Both the position numbers and the translations under genes were made by a program. A stretch of DNA of 33,276 bases from Rhodanobacteraceae bacterium (lineage in GTDB: Bacteria; Pseudomonadota; Gammaproteobacteria; Xanthomonadales; Rhodanobacteraceae): assembly GCA_016790075.1 (NCBI GenBank), contig JAEUPP010000046.1, positions 1-33,276 of the forward strand, written 5' to 3'. Shown piece after piece: positions 23,079-32,701 of this stretch (the stretch's first letter is position 1; every line of letters begins with the position of its first letter). A model generated the notes under the pieces. The model saw only the letters and a list, made by a program, of their open reading frames with translations. It searched no databases and was not told where the DNA came from.

Positions 23079-23392
23079 CAAGGCGTTGCCCGTAGCGCGT
23101 ACAGGCTTGTGCGCTGATCGGTGCGCGAACTCGGGCTGACCCTGTTCCCGGAAGGGGCCGGCCGGTTGTCTTCATCGGTGAGACATCCACCGGTTAACTT
23201 GGGCACTAACGGATCTCGATGGCGGTGAGAGATCACACCGATGAAACAGTGTTTGCTGGTGGTCAAATGGCAATCCTGAGCCAGATGATCACTACGCCGT
23301 TCAATTTCTACATGACGCGAACCGTCTCTGGCGCATCGCCTCCGAGTAGGAACACGATTCTGAAAGCGACAGATCGACGAGAGGAAGTTTCT
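23079..23392. other. 314-bp stretch without a supported gene
   Basis: The frame that ends in the next gene is open from 23219, but its first 58 codons have no ribosome site and read as incoherent, polar sequence. GTTAACTTGGGCACTAAC near 23193 is AT-richer than its surroundings. I see no RNA gene, repeat or attC-like palindrome here. Confidence 0.35.
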
Positions 23393-23710
23393 GTGAACGG
23401 TGGTGAACCCCGTCAAGTACTGTCTCGGTGGCAGCGCATTGCGGGCGGCATAGTGGTTCTCGCGACGGGCGTCGTTGTCGCTGTGCCCGTTCTATGGGTG
23501 TTTTGTCCCAACCTACTTACGGGCTCTCGGCGTATTGAAGGTTTAGCAGTCTGCGTTCTTGTTGCGAGTTTGGTCGTCTCCGGTGCGGGCGGGTTGATCA
23601 TGAGTGCGATGACCAGAAACCTTTGGTGGCTCCTGACCCTGCTCGCCACCGGTGGAGCAGTGGTGTTCTGGTTTCTGATCGGCGCGGCGATGGGGGCGTT
23701 GATGCATTAG
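23393..23710 (+). CDS. Small three-helix membrane protein, unknown function
   Basis: A 105-residue protein if the GTG at 23393-23395 is used; GAGGAAG lies five bases upstream and the first residues VNGGEPRQVLSRWQRIAGGI lead straight into the first membrane helix. Three hydrophobic segments follow (about 16-35, 46-67 and 75-100), with no functional motif. Starting at the upstream ATG would add 58 residues of unlikely sequence. Family unknown. Confidence 0.55.
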   Translation: MNGGEPRQVLSRWQRIAGGIVVLATGVVVAVPVLWVFCPNLLTGSRRIEGLAVCVLVASLVVSGAGGLIMSAMTRNLWWLLTLLATGGAVVFWFLIGAAMGALMH

Positions 23711-23927
23711 CGATGAAGTGCTGCTGCAACCAGTTGTCGATTCATCGTGCAATGAGTGAGGGCTCGAAGATAGAAGGCAGAAAACCGCATGTCGGGACTT
23801 CTTAGGCCCCTAGTCATGTTGTCGCCCCAATGGCGGTTGCGTACACACTCACGCCGTATGCTCCAGTTGCCGGTCACGCCTTTCTTCCTTCGCGCGTTGC
23901 GCTGAAGTCTCAGGTCGAAGCACAACC

Positions 23928-24323
23928 ATGATCCAGGCATTGTTCGTACTCATCTTGGCCAGTGGTGCCACGGACTGCCGGATGGCGGCGCAGAGTGTTC
24001 ATCTGGAGAGCTTCGGAGAGCTGGCAAAGTCCCTAGCCAATTTGCCTATTCCGCGACGACTGCCGCCGGCCGGGGGCGGAATAATCAGTTTTGAGATCGC
24101 TGAGGATGGACGAGCGCGCGCGATCAACGTCGAGTGCCGGTCATCGGAGCTGACAGGAAACTTCCTCAAAGGGTTGATCTCAGCGACACGTTTTCAGGCA
24201 CCCGCCAAGGTGCAGCGAGGGATTCGCCAAAGGGTTGGGCTGAACGTGGATATTGCAGAGGGCGACAATGTGAAGGTCAGCGTGACGGATTTTCCCCGCC
24301 GCAGCAACAACGATTCTGGGTGA
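23928..24323 (+). CDS. Small exported protein with a TonB-C-like fold
   Basis: A 131-residue protein. The first 20 residues (MIQALFVLILASGATDCRMA) look like a short signal peptide, possibly with a cysteine near the cut. The segment GIISFEIAEDGRARAINVEC, followed by SSELTGNFLKGLISATRFQA, has the pattern of the TonB C-terminal / energy-transducer domain (F-x-I-x-x-D-G, then S-S, then a helix ending in a tryptic-like KxxP). There is no membrane anchor or proline-rich linker, so it is not a working TonB; such stand-alone domains are common in Xanthomonadaceae. Function unknown. Confidence 0.55.
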   Translation: MIQALFVLILASGATDCRMAAQSVHLESFGELAKSLANLPIPRRLPPAGGGIISFEIAEDGRARAINVECRSSELTGNFLKGLISATRFQAPAKVQRGIRQRVGLNVDIAEGDNVKVSVTDFPRRSNNDSG

Positions 24324-24807
24324 TGGCAAAGCGAGAAATGTAGCCTCGTCTGGCGACAAATTTGGTTCGATTGTGGCTGCAACACGACGCTGTTCTGTTG
24401 CAGCGGGAGCGGCCCACAGCTGTCGAAGTATCCCTTCTTCTGGACGAACCTTTTCGCCTGATAGCGGTCGTCATCGTGGATCGCCACGCGGAACGGGATG
24501 AGCCTGTTTGAAAGACGTTAATGCGAAGTGGTCTATTCATGGCGCAGGTGAAACATCGTTCTCGTGACGCACCAGGAACCTCAACGGCACGGCCGGTGGT
24601 CCAACCTGATGAATCAGTGGGCTATCGCGCTCTGCGCGACGACGTGAACGAATACGGTGGCGTGTGGAACTCGTGTTCGCGGGAAGCCGCCGTGGCCCAT
24701 GGCGGTGCAACCGCTGTGCTAAGTTTCCGCCCGCTCCGTCAACGACGGGCGTGATTTTCGGTGAGTACACAGAAAACGACGCGGTGAAAGTTTCGCAGGG
24801 GATTAGT
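24324..24807. other. 484-bp leader of the RHS gene with a 9-bp perfect hairpin
   Basis: GCTGCAACA (24376-24384) pairs perfectly with TGTTGCAGC (24396-24404) around an 11-base loop, with no T tract. The rest holds several open frames without ribosome sites or coherent protein. The frame of the RHS gene is open from 24664, but its first 48 codons lack a ribosome site. No convincing promoter was found. Confidence 0.4.
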
Positions 24808-27800
24808 ATGACGGAAGTGGTGAATTTTACTAGTGTAAAAATATCACAACAGTCACCGGCGCCGCTGTTGGCACGGGGCTGGCACGGCTCTCGCTCTGGC
24901 CTCGTCGCGGCGACTTTCGCCCTGATTACCGTGTTTGCTGGCCTCAGTGCACCGCTACAACCGGCGCGGGCTTCGGCCCAACTCGTTGGCTGGGGCGTGG
25001 AGACCCCGGCGCTGGTACCGTTGTCTGGTCTGGCACCACAGAATCCGAACATCGTGCTGCAGGACCTGCCGGCGCACGATGCCACTGTGGGCACCCTGGC
25101 CGGCGACGCCATGGCCGAAGGCGGTGCAGCCACCTATTCGATTCCACTGACCGTGCCACCTGGGCGCAAGGGCATGCAGCCGTCGCTGTCGCTGAGCTAT
25201 TCCAGCCGCAGCGGTGCCGGCACGGCGGGCATGGGTTGGTCGCTCAGCGGCCTGTCGTCGATTCACCGCTGCCCGCGCACGCCCGAACAGGATGGCGAAT
25301 CGCGCGCCGTGCGCGGCGACGGATCGGATCGCCTCTGTCTGGATGGCATGCGTTTGCTCGTGGTCAACGCGTCCACCCTGGCCCCGGTGGTGGGACAAGC
25401 GGGCTATGGCGGGAACGGCGCGGTCTACCGCACCGAAATCGACAGCTTTGTGCGGGTCACGCAATTCGGTGCGGCGCTGTCGGGTGCCGGCAGCTGCTTC
25501 AAGGTCGAGACCAAGTCCGGTGTCGTGCGCTATTACGGCGGTACACAGAACGGCAGCAGTTGCAGCAGTGATGCGGTGGTCGTGCCGGGTGGTGCCACGG
25601 CGCCACTGTCCTGGATGCTGCGGCGGGAAAGCGACCCGCTGGGCAACAGCGTGACCTACAACTACGCCACCCAGGCGGCCGGCGAAGTGCTGCTGCAAGG
25701 TGTGCAGTACACCGGCTATGGCAGCGATCTGGGTGATCGCTCGGTAACCCTGGTCTACGAGCAGCGGCCGACCACAGACCAAACTTCATCCTATGTAGCC
25801 GGCGGCATCACCCGGCAGACGCGACGCCTTTCGGCCATCGGCACGCATGACGGCGGCCAGACGGTGCGCAGCTACATCCTGGATTACCGCACCAGCACCT
25901 ACAGCGGCCGCAGCCTGCTCGATCGCGTCACCGAATGCGGCTATGCACCGGGCAGCTCGACACCGGTCTGCCACCCCCCGACCTCGTTCACCTATGCCGA
26001 CAGTGCGGCGCAGCGCTGGCCGCACGAGTTCAAGCGCCTGACGCTTCCGGGCCTGGTATCCGCGCAACTGGCACAACCCGATGCCACGCATGCCACGGAA
26101 CCGCCGCTGGGACCACGGTTTGAAACGACCCCGCCAGCGCCGGAGGCGAACGAGGCGCGGCCTTCGACCGTGCGTGAAGTCGGTGACTTCGACGGCGACG
26201 GCGCGCGTGAACTGGGCATCTCCCACTTCGACGGCAGCGGCACTCTTAAGCACTACCTCGCGGCCTTTACCGCCGACCGGCAGCTGCGTGGCGTGGTTGA
26301 TGCGGATACGGGGCTCGGCGTGCAGGGTGTGCTGTCGGCGGCAAGCCAACTGGCCGATGTCAACGGCGACGGCCGCACCGACGTCATCGGCCGGCGTACC
26401 GTTGCCGGCCAGCGCAAGATAACGGTCGGTGTCTGGACCACGAACGGCAGCACGATCTGGCTGGCCGGCAACTTCACGCTTTACGACCTTGCGATTCCGT
26501 TGCCGAGCGTGACGACGTCCTTCCCGGCCGGTTGCGAAAGCGCGTCGTTCGCCGACATGAACGGCGACGGACGTGCCGACCTGCTGCTGGAAGTGCCCAG
26601 CAGCATGGCGTGCGGCACGGTGGCCAATCCCTTCCCGCCGTATGAGCTGCGTATCTACCTCGGCCAGGCCGGCGGCGACCCGCTGGTGCCTGCGTTCAAC
26701 ACCACACCAACGGTAACCCGCGCCCTGGCCAATGTGCTGGGCAGCAACGGTGCGGTGCATCGTGAAAGTGTGACTCTGATGGATTTCGATGGTGACGGCT
26801 TGCCCGATGCCTTGGTATCCCGGCCGGCGGATCAGACTGAACAGAACCGCACGCTCAAGCTCTGGTTTGGCCGCAATGTCGGTGGCACCTATTCGCTCGG
26901 TGGAGTGAATCAGGAGATCGGCTCCATAGCAGGGTTTGCCAACCCGCCTCTGAGCAGCGACGAGACTCACAAGCAGGCTTATACGCAATGGGCCGATATC
27001 AACGGTGACGGCCTGCCCGACTGGATCGCCGCCGTGATCTCGCCCAGCGACAGCCAGGGCTACTGGGCCGTACGTCTGAACCAGGGCGGTGTGCTCGGTG
27101 CTCGCATGATGACCAGCAGCCGGCGTGGGCTGGAACGCTGCATCAACGATCCACGTACGAACACCACGAACAACAACTGTTCGACACGCTGGCAGCCGGT
27201 GTTCGGCCGGCTGATGCAAACCACGGATGTGGACAGTGACGGCCGCGCCGATCTGCTGCTGCCGCGTGCGTTCGCCGCGCGGCTGTGCATTCGCCGGACG
27301 GCAGCCGATCCGCTCGATCCGGGCAATGAGATTTACGAATACTGGTGCCCGGAAAATCCCCAGACGGGCGAACTGGACCCCGCCCCGGCCGGTCTGCTGG
27401 TCAGCCCGCGCGACAAGTATTACGGCCTCTATGCACCGGGCGGGAACGCCCTGGACGGCAGCCAGGCTGGCCGCTACGGTGGCGACTACGACCCGAACGC
27501 CTATCTGCTGGATGCGCTGCGTTTCGTGCAGACTGGTGACAACAGCTTCGAGGTCGAGCAGAACGCGACCGATATCGTGCGTGGCCAGACCAGCTTTGAT
27601 CTCTACGGCGACGGCCTGGCTGATCAGATCAGCTATATCGGCAATCCCTATGTGCCCTCGCAGACCCTGCCCAGCCTGGACGCGGTGGCATTGACCGGTG
27701 TGGGCCTGGGGCCGACAAATCTGCCCGACGGCACGCCGGTGGCGGATCTGCAAACCCAGCGCCTGTCCTATGTCAGCGAAAACATCGGCGTGGGCCGTCT

Positions 27801-30800
27801 TTCCTCGGCCGCGCTGACAGCCGCGCCGCGCCCAGCCATGCCCGAGGCGGCCGGTGATCTACCACGCTTGCCGGAACTGATGACCGGTGCCAGCAATGGC
27901 CTGGGGGATACCGCGAACTGGACCCACGTTCCGCTGAGCGCAGGCCTCTCAGTGGCCGGTCTGACGGTGGCCGGACAGCCGTTCTACAGCATTCCCGCCC
28001 AACGCTATACCGACGCACGGCACCACTACTTCGCTTCATCCATGCCGGTGGTCTATGCCCTGGCCCGCAGCAACGGTATCGGCGGCAACAACGGGGCACG
28101 CACCCAGGTATTCACCTATGCCGAGGCCATGCTCAACCACCAGGGGCGCGGCTTCCAGGGTTTCCGCCAGATCGCGGCGTATACGGCGACCAATGACCAG
28201 GCCGCCGGGCGTGAATTGCGCACATTGACAACTTTCCACCAGAAATTCCCGCTGACCGGCAAGACCGCCTCCGTCGCCGTAGCGCCGAGCAGCCAGCCCA
28301 GCTCACCGATCACGCGCGAGGTGCAGACCTGGCGTTGCACACTCGGCGCCTCGCAGCGACAGATCTGTCCGGGCGATGGCGCATCCCCAGCGGCACCGCA
28401 GCGCGATACGGTGTATTTCCCCTATCTGGACCGCGAACTCGCAACGAATTACGACCTGGTGCAGGCCGAGGGCGGCGCTGTTGTGCCACTCAGCGAAGTT
28501 GAGACCCTCAACGCTGCCAGCAGCAGCACGACGACATCGGGCTGGGACGCCTACGGCAACCTCAAGGATCAGGTCGTCATCCGCCGCGACCTGGGCAACG
28601 GCATCTATCCGGAAGGGCGTCTGATCGAGGAACACCGGCGCACGACCACGCGCAGTTACACGGCGAATACCACAAGCTGGTACCTCGACCGCTTGGCCAG
28701 CGAAACGGTGACCAGCTCGATCAGCTACAACACCGACCATAGCCTGCCGGCCGGCGTCAGCGCACCAGCGCTGACACTGACCACGAGCTACACCTGGAAC
28801 GACGACCACACGCCCAGCCGCCAGACCCTGCAGCCCGGTGTAGCCGGCCAGGAAGCTACCACCATCTGGTGCTACCGCACGGCGAGCGCGGATTGTCCCT
28901 CGCCACCGGCAGGGACGAACTACGGCCTACCCAGCAGTGTCGTGGTCAGTGCACCGGATGCGGGCGCGGCACGGCGTACGAGCTTTGGGTATTCCAAGAA
29001 CGGCACGGCCGCCGCCACTGACGGTTACTTCGTGTTGACCACGACCAATGCCCTGGGCCACGTGACAACCAGCGAGCGGCGTGCCCGCGACGGCGAGGTC
29101 TCGCGCCTGATCGCCCCCAACCTGACGTCCGTCGGCAACCAGATCGACGCGTTCGGGCGCACCGTGCTGACCGAAGCGCGCGGCAGCAACAATGCACTGA
29201 TCGAACCGGAAACCCGCACCGCACTGACGCGCTACACCAGTGGGCGCTGTTCCGGCGAAGTCGGTGCCGTCGGCGGCGGCGGCGAGACACAGGCGGCTTA
29301 TTGCTCGACCACGGTCAAGGTGGGTGCGCCCAGCACGCTGAGCTGGCACGACCGCCTGGGCCGCGTGGTCAAGACTGCGCAGCGCGGGTTTGACGGCCGC
29401 TTTATCGTCAGCAAGACCGAATACGACCTCATGGGCACGGTGCAGCGGCAGTCGCGGCCGCGTTATGCCGATGCAGCCGGCGATCAATGGCAGACCTTCA
29501 GCTACGACCGCCAGGGCCGTGTGCTGCGCCAGGTGGACCCGGCAGCGGATCTGGCCGCAGGCAACGGCGACCGGCTGACCAAGCACACCTACGCCAGCCG
29601 GCGCACGACTACGCGCGTGCAGGACACGGGGCTGAGCGAAGCCGCGCCGTGTGCGGCCAATACAGCCTGCTACGAAACGCGCAGCTATAGCAGTGTGCTG
29701 GGCGCCGTCCTGCATACCGTCGATGCCGGCAATGCGGCGACGCGGACCTGGGTCGATGCGAATGGCAAGACCGTCGGCATCCAGGATGTCGAAGGCGTGC
29801 TGACCCGGGCTAGCTTCGATGCACGCGGCCGGCGCACGCAGAGCGTCGATCCGGATCAAGGCACGTGGAACTTCGTCACCAATGGCCTGGACGAACCCGT
29901 ATCGCAGCGCGATGGACGCGGTGCGGTCATGGCCATTACCCAGCGCGATGTGCTGGGCCGGGTGCGCCAGCTGACGCATACCCCGCCACAACCCGTGCCC
30001 ACCGGCATGACGAACGAGGTGCTGGTGGACGAATGGTTCTACGACCCGGCCAACGGCGCCGGCCAGCTCGACAGCGTACTGCGCAAGCGCGGCGGTACGG
30101 CCGCCAGCGCAGTACAAGTGTGGAAAGAGAGTTATGGCTACGAACCGGCCACGCGGCGCCCAGCCACGATCACCAGCACCCTGGAAGGTGAAGCGGGTAC
30201 CTGGACCAGTAGCGTGAGCTATGACACCAGCGGCCGCGAAGCGACACGTAGCTACCCCAGCGGACTGGTCGTGCGCACCGACTACACGAGTTATGGCCAC
30301 TTGCGTCAGCTCAGCAACCACACCAGCGGTGCGACTTTCTGGAGTGCCACCGCCGCCGATGCCTGGGGCAAGGTCACGACCGAGGCCTTCGGCAACGGCC
30401 TGACCGGCACCCATGTCTGGGCTGGTAGCACGGGCCAGGCCAAGCAACTGGAATGGAGGAGCGGTGCCACCACACTCGAACGTTTCGATTACAACTACGA
30501 TGCGCTGGGCAATCTCAAGACCCAGCAGCGTATTGGCATCGTGGAAAGTTATACATATGACCCGCGCCAGCGCCTGACCACGACGACGCTATCCAGCGGC
30601 GGCAGTGTCAGCTTCGGCTATTCGGCCTCGGGCAATCTGCAGCGCAAGACCGACTTCAGCGCCGGCGGCAATGCCTACAGCTATGGCGGCAATGGCTGCG
30701 GTCCGCACGGTGCCAGCAGTGTCATCATGCCGCTGGGCAACACGGTCACCTATGCCTGCGATGCCAACGGCAATGTGATCGGCGGCAGCGCACTCACCGC

Positions 30801-32247
30801 CACCTTCGATGCGGAAAACCGGCCCCGCAGCATCGTGCGCAGCGCCAGCGGCTCGGGTGGCAATAACGACCTGATCTTCCGGAACGGCTTCCAGCCTGGC
30901 GCGGCACAAACCGGCACCAGCTCGGCCAATGACGGCAGCATGAGTTACGCCTACGACGCCAAGGGCGGCCGTTATGTCGAGATCGCCACCAGCCGCACCA
31001 CGCGCTACGGTCCCAATGGCTACGAGAAGGTCATAGCCGGTAACGTCACGCACCGGCATGAACTGGGCCCGGTTATCGTGGCAAGGGTCGGCAGCACCGA
31101 TACCGTGAGTTATGTGCTGCGTGATCGCCTGGGCTCCACCATTGCCATTGCAGACACTGCCACCACACTCACCGAGCGGCGCCAGTTTGATGCCTTCGGT
31201 AAGGCTCGGAATGCCGACTTCACGCCCCGCCCCGCCGGACAAGCCAATCTCAGCGCCACCAATCGCGGCTTTACTGCCCACACACAGGCCGACGAGGTCT
31301 GGCTGGTGCATATGAACGGCCGCGTCTATGACCAGAACCTCGGCCGTTTCTTAAGTGTCGATCCCATCGTCCAGGACGGTGGCAGCCAGGCGTTGAATCC
31401 CTACAGCTATATCCAGAACAACCCGCTTAGCGGCAGTGATCCGAGTGGCTATGCGAGTGAAAAGGACGAATGCGCAGGCACCAAGTCCGGCGGCTGCACG
31501 GTTCCCGTGACCAAAGCAGTCACTCTGACTGGCAGTCACATCAAAGGAGCCTCCCAGGGCCTAAACAGCTCAGGTGGGTCCAGTCTCAGCGTAGTCGGCG
31601 TGAATCCAACGCCGGGCGGCCAAGCTGAGCTGTCAGTCGCACTCGCGGGTTCAAGTAGCGGCTACGTAGTGCAGGCGAGTGTGATTGAGAAGGCAGCGGG
31701 GGCGATTGCGGCGGATCAGGGATCTCTGCCAGAAAAAACTCCAGCAGTCCAAGATCGTCCTGCATCGAACTCTCCGGAGCTTCCGTTGCCTAACTCACAG
31801 ACAGCTCTAGAGCCTCCGGATGGTGATCTGTTTGAGGACATCCCCGGATGGGTAAAGGCAGATATCGCACTAAGGACGGTTGCCCAAGTGTGCCCGGCCA
31901 GCGAATGCAAGGTTCCCAATACCTTTGAAATACAGCATTTCTCTGAAGGAAGTGAACTTGCTGGCTGGTCCAGCACTTTTTCGGGGAGCATTACGTTCGC
32001 ATCAACCAGCCTAGAGTTCAAAAATTACTACGATTCGCAAGGGCTTCTCGACACTGCATTCCACGAAACGATGCATGTTGCGAATTCTTTTTCAACGCGC
32101 GCCTGGGATGCCGGGCTAGGTTTTTTTGGTGTTTATACAAAGAACCATCAAGATATATACGACAAGACAGCAAAATATGCTTCAGAGCATGTGGGGCTCT
32201 ACAGGCGGAATCTCCAGTCGTTTCGGCGAGAGGGAGCTGTCGAATAA
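24808..32247 (+). CDS. Giant SpvB/FG-GAP/RHS polymorphic toxin with a C-terminal zincin-like tip
   Basis: A 2479-residue protein from the ATG at 24808 (AGGGGA six bases upstream). After about 20 residues comes a signal-like hydrophobic segment (GLVAATFALITVFAGLSAPL) ending ARASA. The SpvB/TcdB N-terminal domain follows (YSIPLTVPPGRKGMQPSLSL, GMGWSLSGLSSI, about 109-150). Seven DxDxDG FG-GAP/VCBS calcium-binding-like repeats lie between about 460 and 945. YD/RHS repeats fill about 1400-2130 and end in the RHS core (RVYDQNLGRFLSVDPI..., NPYSYIQNNPL, DPSGY; about 2170-2216). The tip (about 2217-2479) starts with a linker shared with the downstream orphan copy and ends in a zinc-protease-like module with HETMH at 2419-2423 and a possible third ligand His2447. 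RHS shells encapsulate and release such tips. The tip is AT-richer than the shell, a sign of exchange. The next gene is the probable immunity partner. Tip function is inferred. Confidence 0.88.
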   Translation: MTEVVNFTSVKISQQSPAPLLARGWHGSRSGLVAATFALITVFAGLSAPLQPARASAQLVGWGVETPALVPLSGLAPQNPNIVLQDLPAHDATVGTLAGDAMAEGGAATYSIPLTVPPGRKGMQPSLSLSYSSRSGAGTAGMGWSLSGLSSIHRCPRTPEQDGESRAVRGDGSDRLCLDGMRLLVVNASTLAPVVGQAGYGGNGAVYRTEIDSFVRVTQFGAALSGAGSCFKVETKSGVVRYYGGTQNGSSCSSDAVVVPGGATAPLSWMLRRESDPLGNSVTYNYATQAAGEVLLQGVQYTGYGSDLGDRSVTLVYEQRPTTDQTSSYVAGGITRQTRRLSAIGTHDGGQTVRSYILDYRTSTYSGRSLLDRVTECGYAPGSSTPVCHPPTSFTYADSAAQRWPHEFKRLTLPGLVSAQLAQPDATHATEPPLGPRFETTPPAPEANEARPSTVREVGDFDGDGARELGISHFDGSGTLKHYLAAFTADRQLRGVVDADTGLGVQGVLSAASQLADVNGDGRTDVIGRRTVAGQRKITVGVWTTNGSTIWLAGNFTLYDLAIPLPSVTTSFPAGCESASFADMNGDGRADLLLEVPSSMACGTVANPFPPYELRIYLGQAGGDPLVPAFNTTPTVTRALANVLGSNGAVHRESVTLMDFDGDGLPDALVSRPADQTEQNRTLKLWFGRNVGGTYSLGGVNQEIGSIAGFANPPLSSDETHKQAYTQWADINGDGLPDWIAAVISPSDSQGYWAVRLNQGGVLGARMMTSSRRGLERCINDPRTNTTNNNCSTRWQPVFGRLMQTTDVDSDGRADLLLPRAFAARLCIRRTAADPLDPGNEIYEYWCPENPQTGELDPAPAGLLVSPRDKYYGLYAPGGNALDGSQAGRYGGDYDPNAYLLDALRFVQTGDNSFEVEQNATDIVRGQTSFDLYGDGLADQISYIGNPYVPSQTLPSLDAVALTGVGLGPTNLPDGTPVADLQTQRLSYVSENIGVGRLSSAALTAAPRPAMPEAAGDLPRLPELMTGASNGLGDTANWTHVPLSAGLSVAGLTVAGQPFYSIPAQRYTDARHHYFASSMPVVYALARSNGIGGNNGARTQVFTYAEAMLNHQGRGFQGFRQIAAYTATNDQAAGRELRTLTTFHQKFPLTGKTASVAVAPSSQPSSPITREVQTWRCTLGASQRQICPGDGASPAAPQRDTVYFPYLDRELATNYDLVQAEGGAVVPLSEVETLNAASSSTTTSGWDAYGNLKDQVVIRRDLGNGIYPEGRLIEEHRRTTTRSYTANTTSWYLDRLASETVTSSISYNTDHSLPAGVSAPALTLTTSYTWNDDHTPSRQTLQPGVAGQEATTIWCYRTASADCPSPPAGTNYGLPSSVVVSAPDAGAARRTSFGYSKNGTAAATDGYFVLTTTNALGHVTTSERRARDGEVSRLIAPNLTSVGNQIDAFGRTVLTEARGSNNALIEPETRTALTRYTSGRCSGEVGAVGGGGETQAAYCSTTVKVGAPSTLSWHDRLGRVVKTAQRGFDGRFIVSKTEYDLMGTVQRQSRPRYADAAGDQWQTFSYDRQGRVLRQVDPAADLAAGNGDRLTKHTYASRRTTTRVQDTGLSEAAPCAANTACYETRSYSSVLGAVLHTVDAGNAATRTWVDANGKTVGIQDVEGVLTRASFDARGRRTQSVDPDQGTWNFVTNGLDEPVSQRDGRGAVMAITQRDVLGRVRQLTHTPPQPVPTGMTNEVLVDEWFYDPANGAGQLDSVLRKRGGTAASAVQVWKESYGYEPATRRPATITSTLEGEAGTWTSSVSYDTSGREATRSYPSGLVVRTDYTSYGHLRQLSNHTSGATFWSATAADAWGKVTTEAFGNGLTGTHVWAGSTGQAKQLEWRSGATTLERFDYNYDALGNLKTQQRIGIVESYTYDPRQRLTTTTLSSGGSVSFGYSASGNLQRKTDFSAGGNAYSYGGNGCGPHGASSVIMPLGNTVTYACDANGNVIGGSALTATFDAENRPRSIVRSASGSGGNNDLIFRNGFQPGAAQTGTSSANDGSMSYAYDAKGGRYVEIATSRTTRYGPNGYEKVIAGNVTHRHELGPVIVARVGSTDTVSYVLRDRLGSTIAIADTATTLTERRQFDAFGKARNADFTPRPAGQANLSATNRGFTAHTQADEVWLVHMNGRVYDQNLGRFLSVDPIVQDGGSQALNPYSYIQNNPLSGSDPSGYASEKDECAGTKSGGCTVPVTKAVTLTGSHIKGASQGLNSSGGSSLSVVGVNPTPGGQAELSVALAGSSSGYVVQASVIEKAAGAIAADQGSLPEKTPAVQDRPASNSPELPLPNSQTALEPPDGDLFEDIPGWVKADIALRTVAQVCPASECKVPNTFEIQHFSEGSELAGWSSTFSGSITFASTSLEFKNYYDSQGLLDTAFHETMHVANSFSTRAWDAGLGFFGVYTKNHQDIYDKTAKYASEHVGLYRRNLQSFRREGAVE
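31253..31690 (+). repeat. RHS core end and linker, upstream copy of a direct repeat
   Basis: This 438-bp segment inside the RHS gene matches 32702-33136 (435 bp). Identity by eye is about 95 percent over the first 200 bp (the RHS core) and falls to perhaps 70 percent through the linker. Most differences in the first part are synonymous. Both copies end in GTGATTGAGA; the upstream copy then continues into the zincin tip, while the downstream copy meets the IS66 end. Confidence 0.9.
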
Positions 32248-32265
32248 TATGTGCAGGAGAAACAC

Positions 32266-32643
32266 ATGAATATCAGGAATGTGACATTTTCACTCTTTAT
32301 TGTGATCGTAATAACGTTGATAGCAATGTCTAGTTCAACACACACACGACAATCAAAGACAAAAGCAAGGCTCGACCTTGTTGAAAGAGTTATAGCAGAT
32401 TGTCGCAAGCAGAAAGGAGACGCGATCGGAAAAACCGAATGCCTCTACGAATATGGCAAGGAAAACGGAATTCCTGAAAAAAATCGGCTATCGTGGGCGA
32501 TTGATGGGTACGGAAATCTTCCTGTTGTAGAGCAATCTTCTTCATGCAAGTTGACAGCGTTCTGTGCCGCCTATTCAAAAGGAAAGAACGGCGTGGACGA
32601 ATGCGGGAAAGGTGATGACATAACCCTGAAATCTTGCCCATGA
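32266..32643 (+). CDS. Probable immunity protein for the RHS zincin tip
   Basis: A 125-residue protein from ATG 32266, with AGGAGA five bases upstream, starting 18 bp after the RHS stop. One N-terminal membrane segment or uncleaved signal (FSLFIVIVITLIAMSSS, about 8-25) is followed by a basic linker and a roughly 95-residue domain with six cysteines, likely disulfide-bonded and periplasmic. The gene is strongly AT-rich for the window. Position directly behind a toxin tip, small size and foreign base composition are what polymorphic-toxin immunity genes show. The membrane anchor suggests neutralisation of the toxin in the periplasm. The Cys pattern and N-terminal hydrophobic helix also recall a pseudopilin, but the usual G-F-T-L-x-E motif is absent. 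I do not recognise a named family; function is inferred from position. Confidence 0.65.
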   Translation: MNIRNVTFSLFIVIVITLIAMSSSTHTRQSKTKARLDLVERVIADCRKQKGDAIGKTECLYEYGKENGIPEKNRLSWAIDGYGNLPVVEQSSSCKLTAFCAAYSKGKNGVDECGKGDDITLKSCP

Positions 32644-32672
32644 ATTAGCCTAAACATGGCTCTCTGAACTTT

Positions 32673-32700
32673 GTAAGCGATCCACCACCTCCATCTACAT
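32673..32700. mobile_element. 28-bp relic of an IS66-type terminus
   Basis: GTAAGCGATCCA at 32673-32684 is identical to the start of the IS66 end at 33137-33148, and the following 15 bases are similar (ACCT..ATCTAC shared). Homology stops near 32700, where RHS core sequence begins at 32702. It looks like the leftover terminus of an IS66 copy deleted between the immunity gene and the orphan RHS tip. Confidence 0.6.
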
Positions 32701-32701
32701 G

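Noticed and set aside
25786-27753. Minus-strand open frame of 655 codons within the RHS gene
   Set aside because: Composition is that of an antisense shadow; the plus-strand frame carries the FG-GAP repeats.
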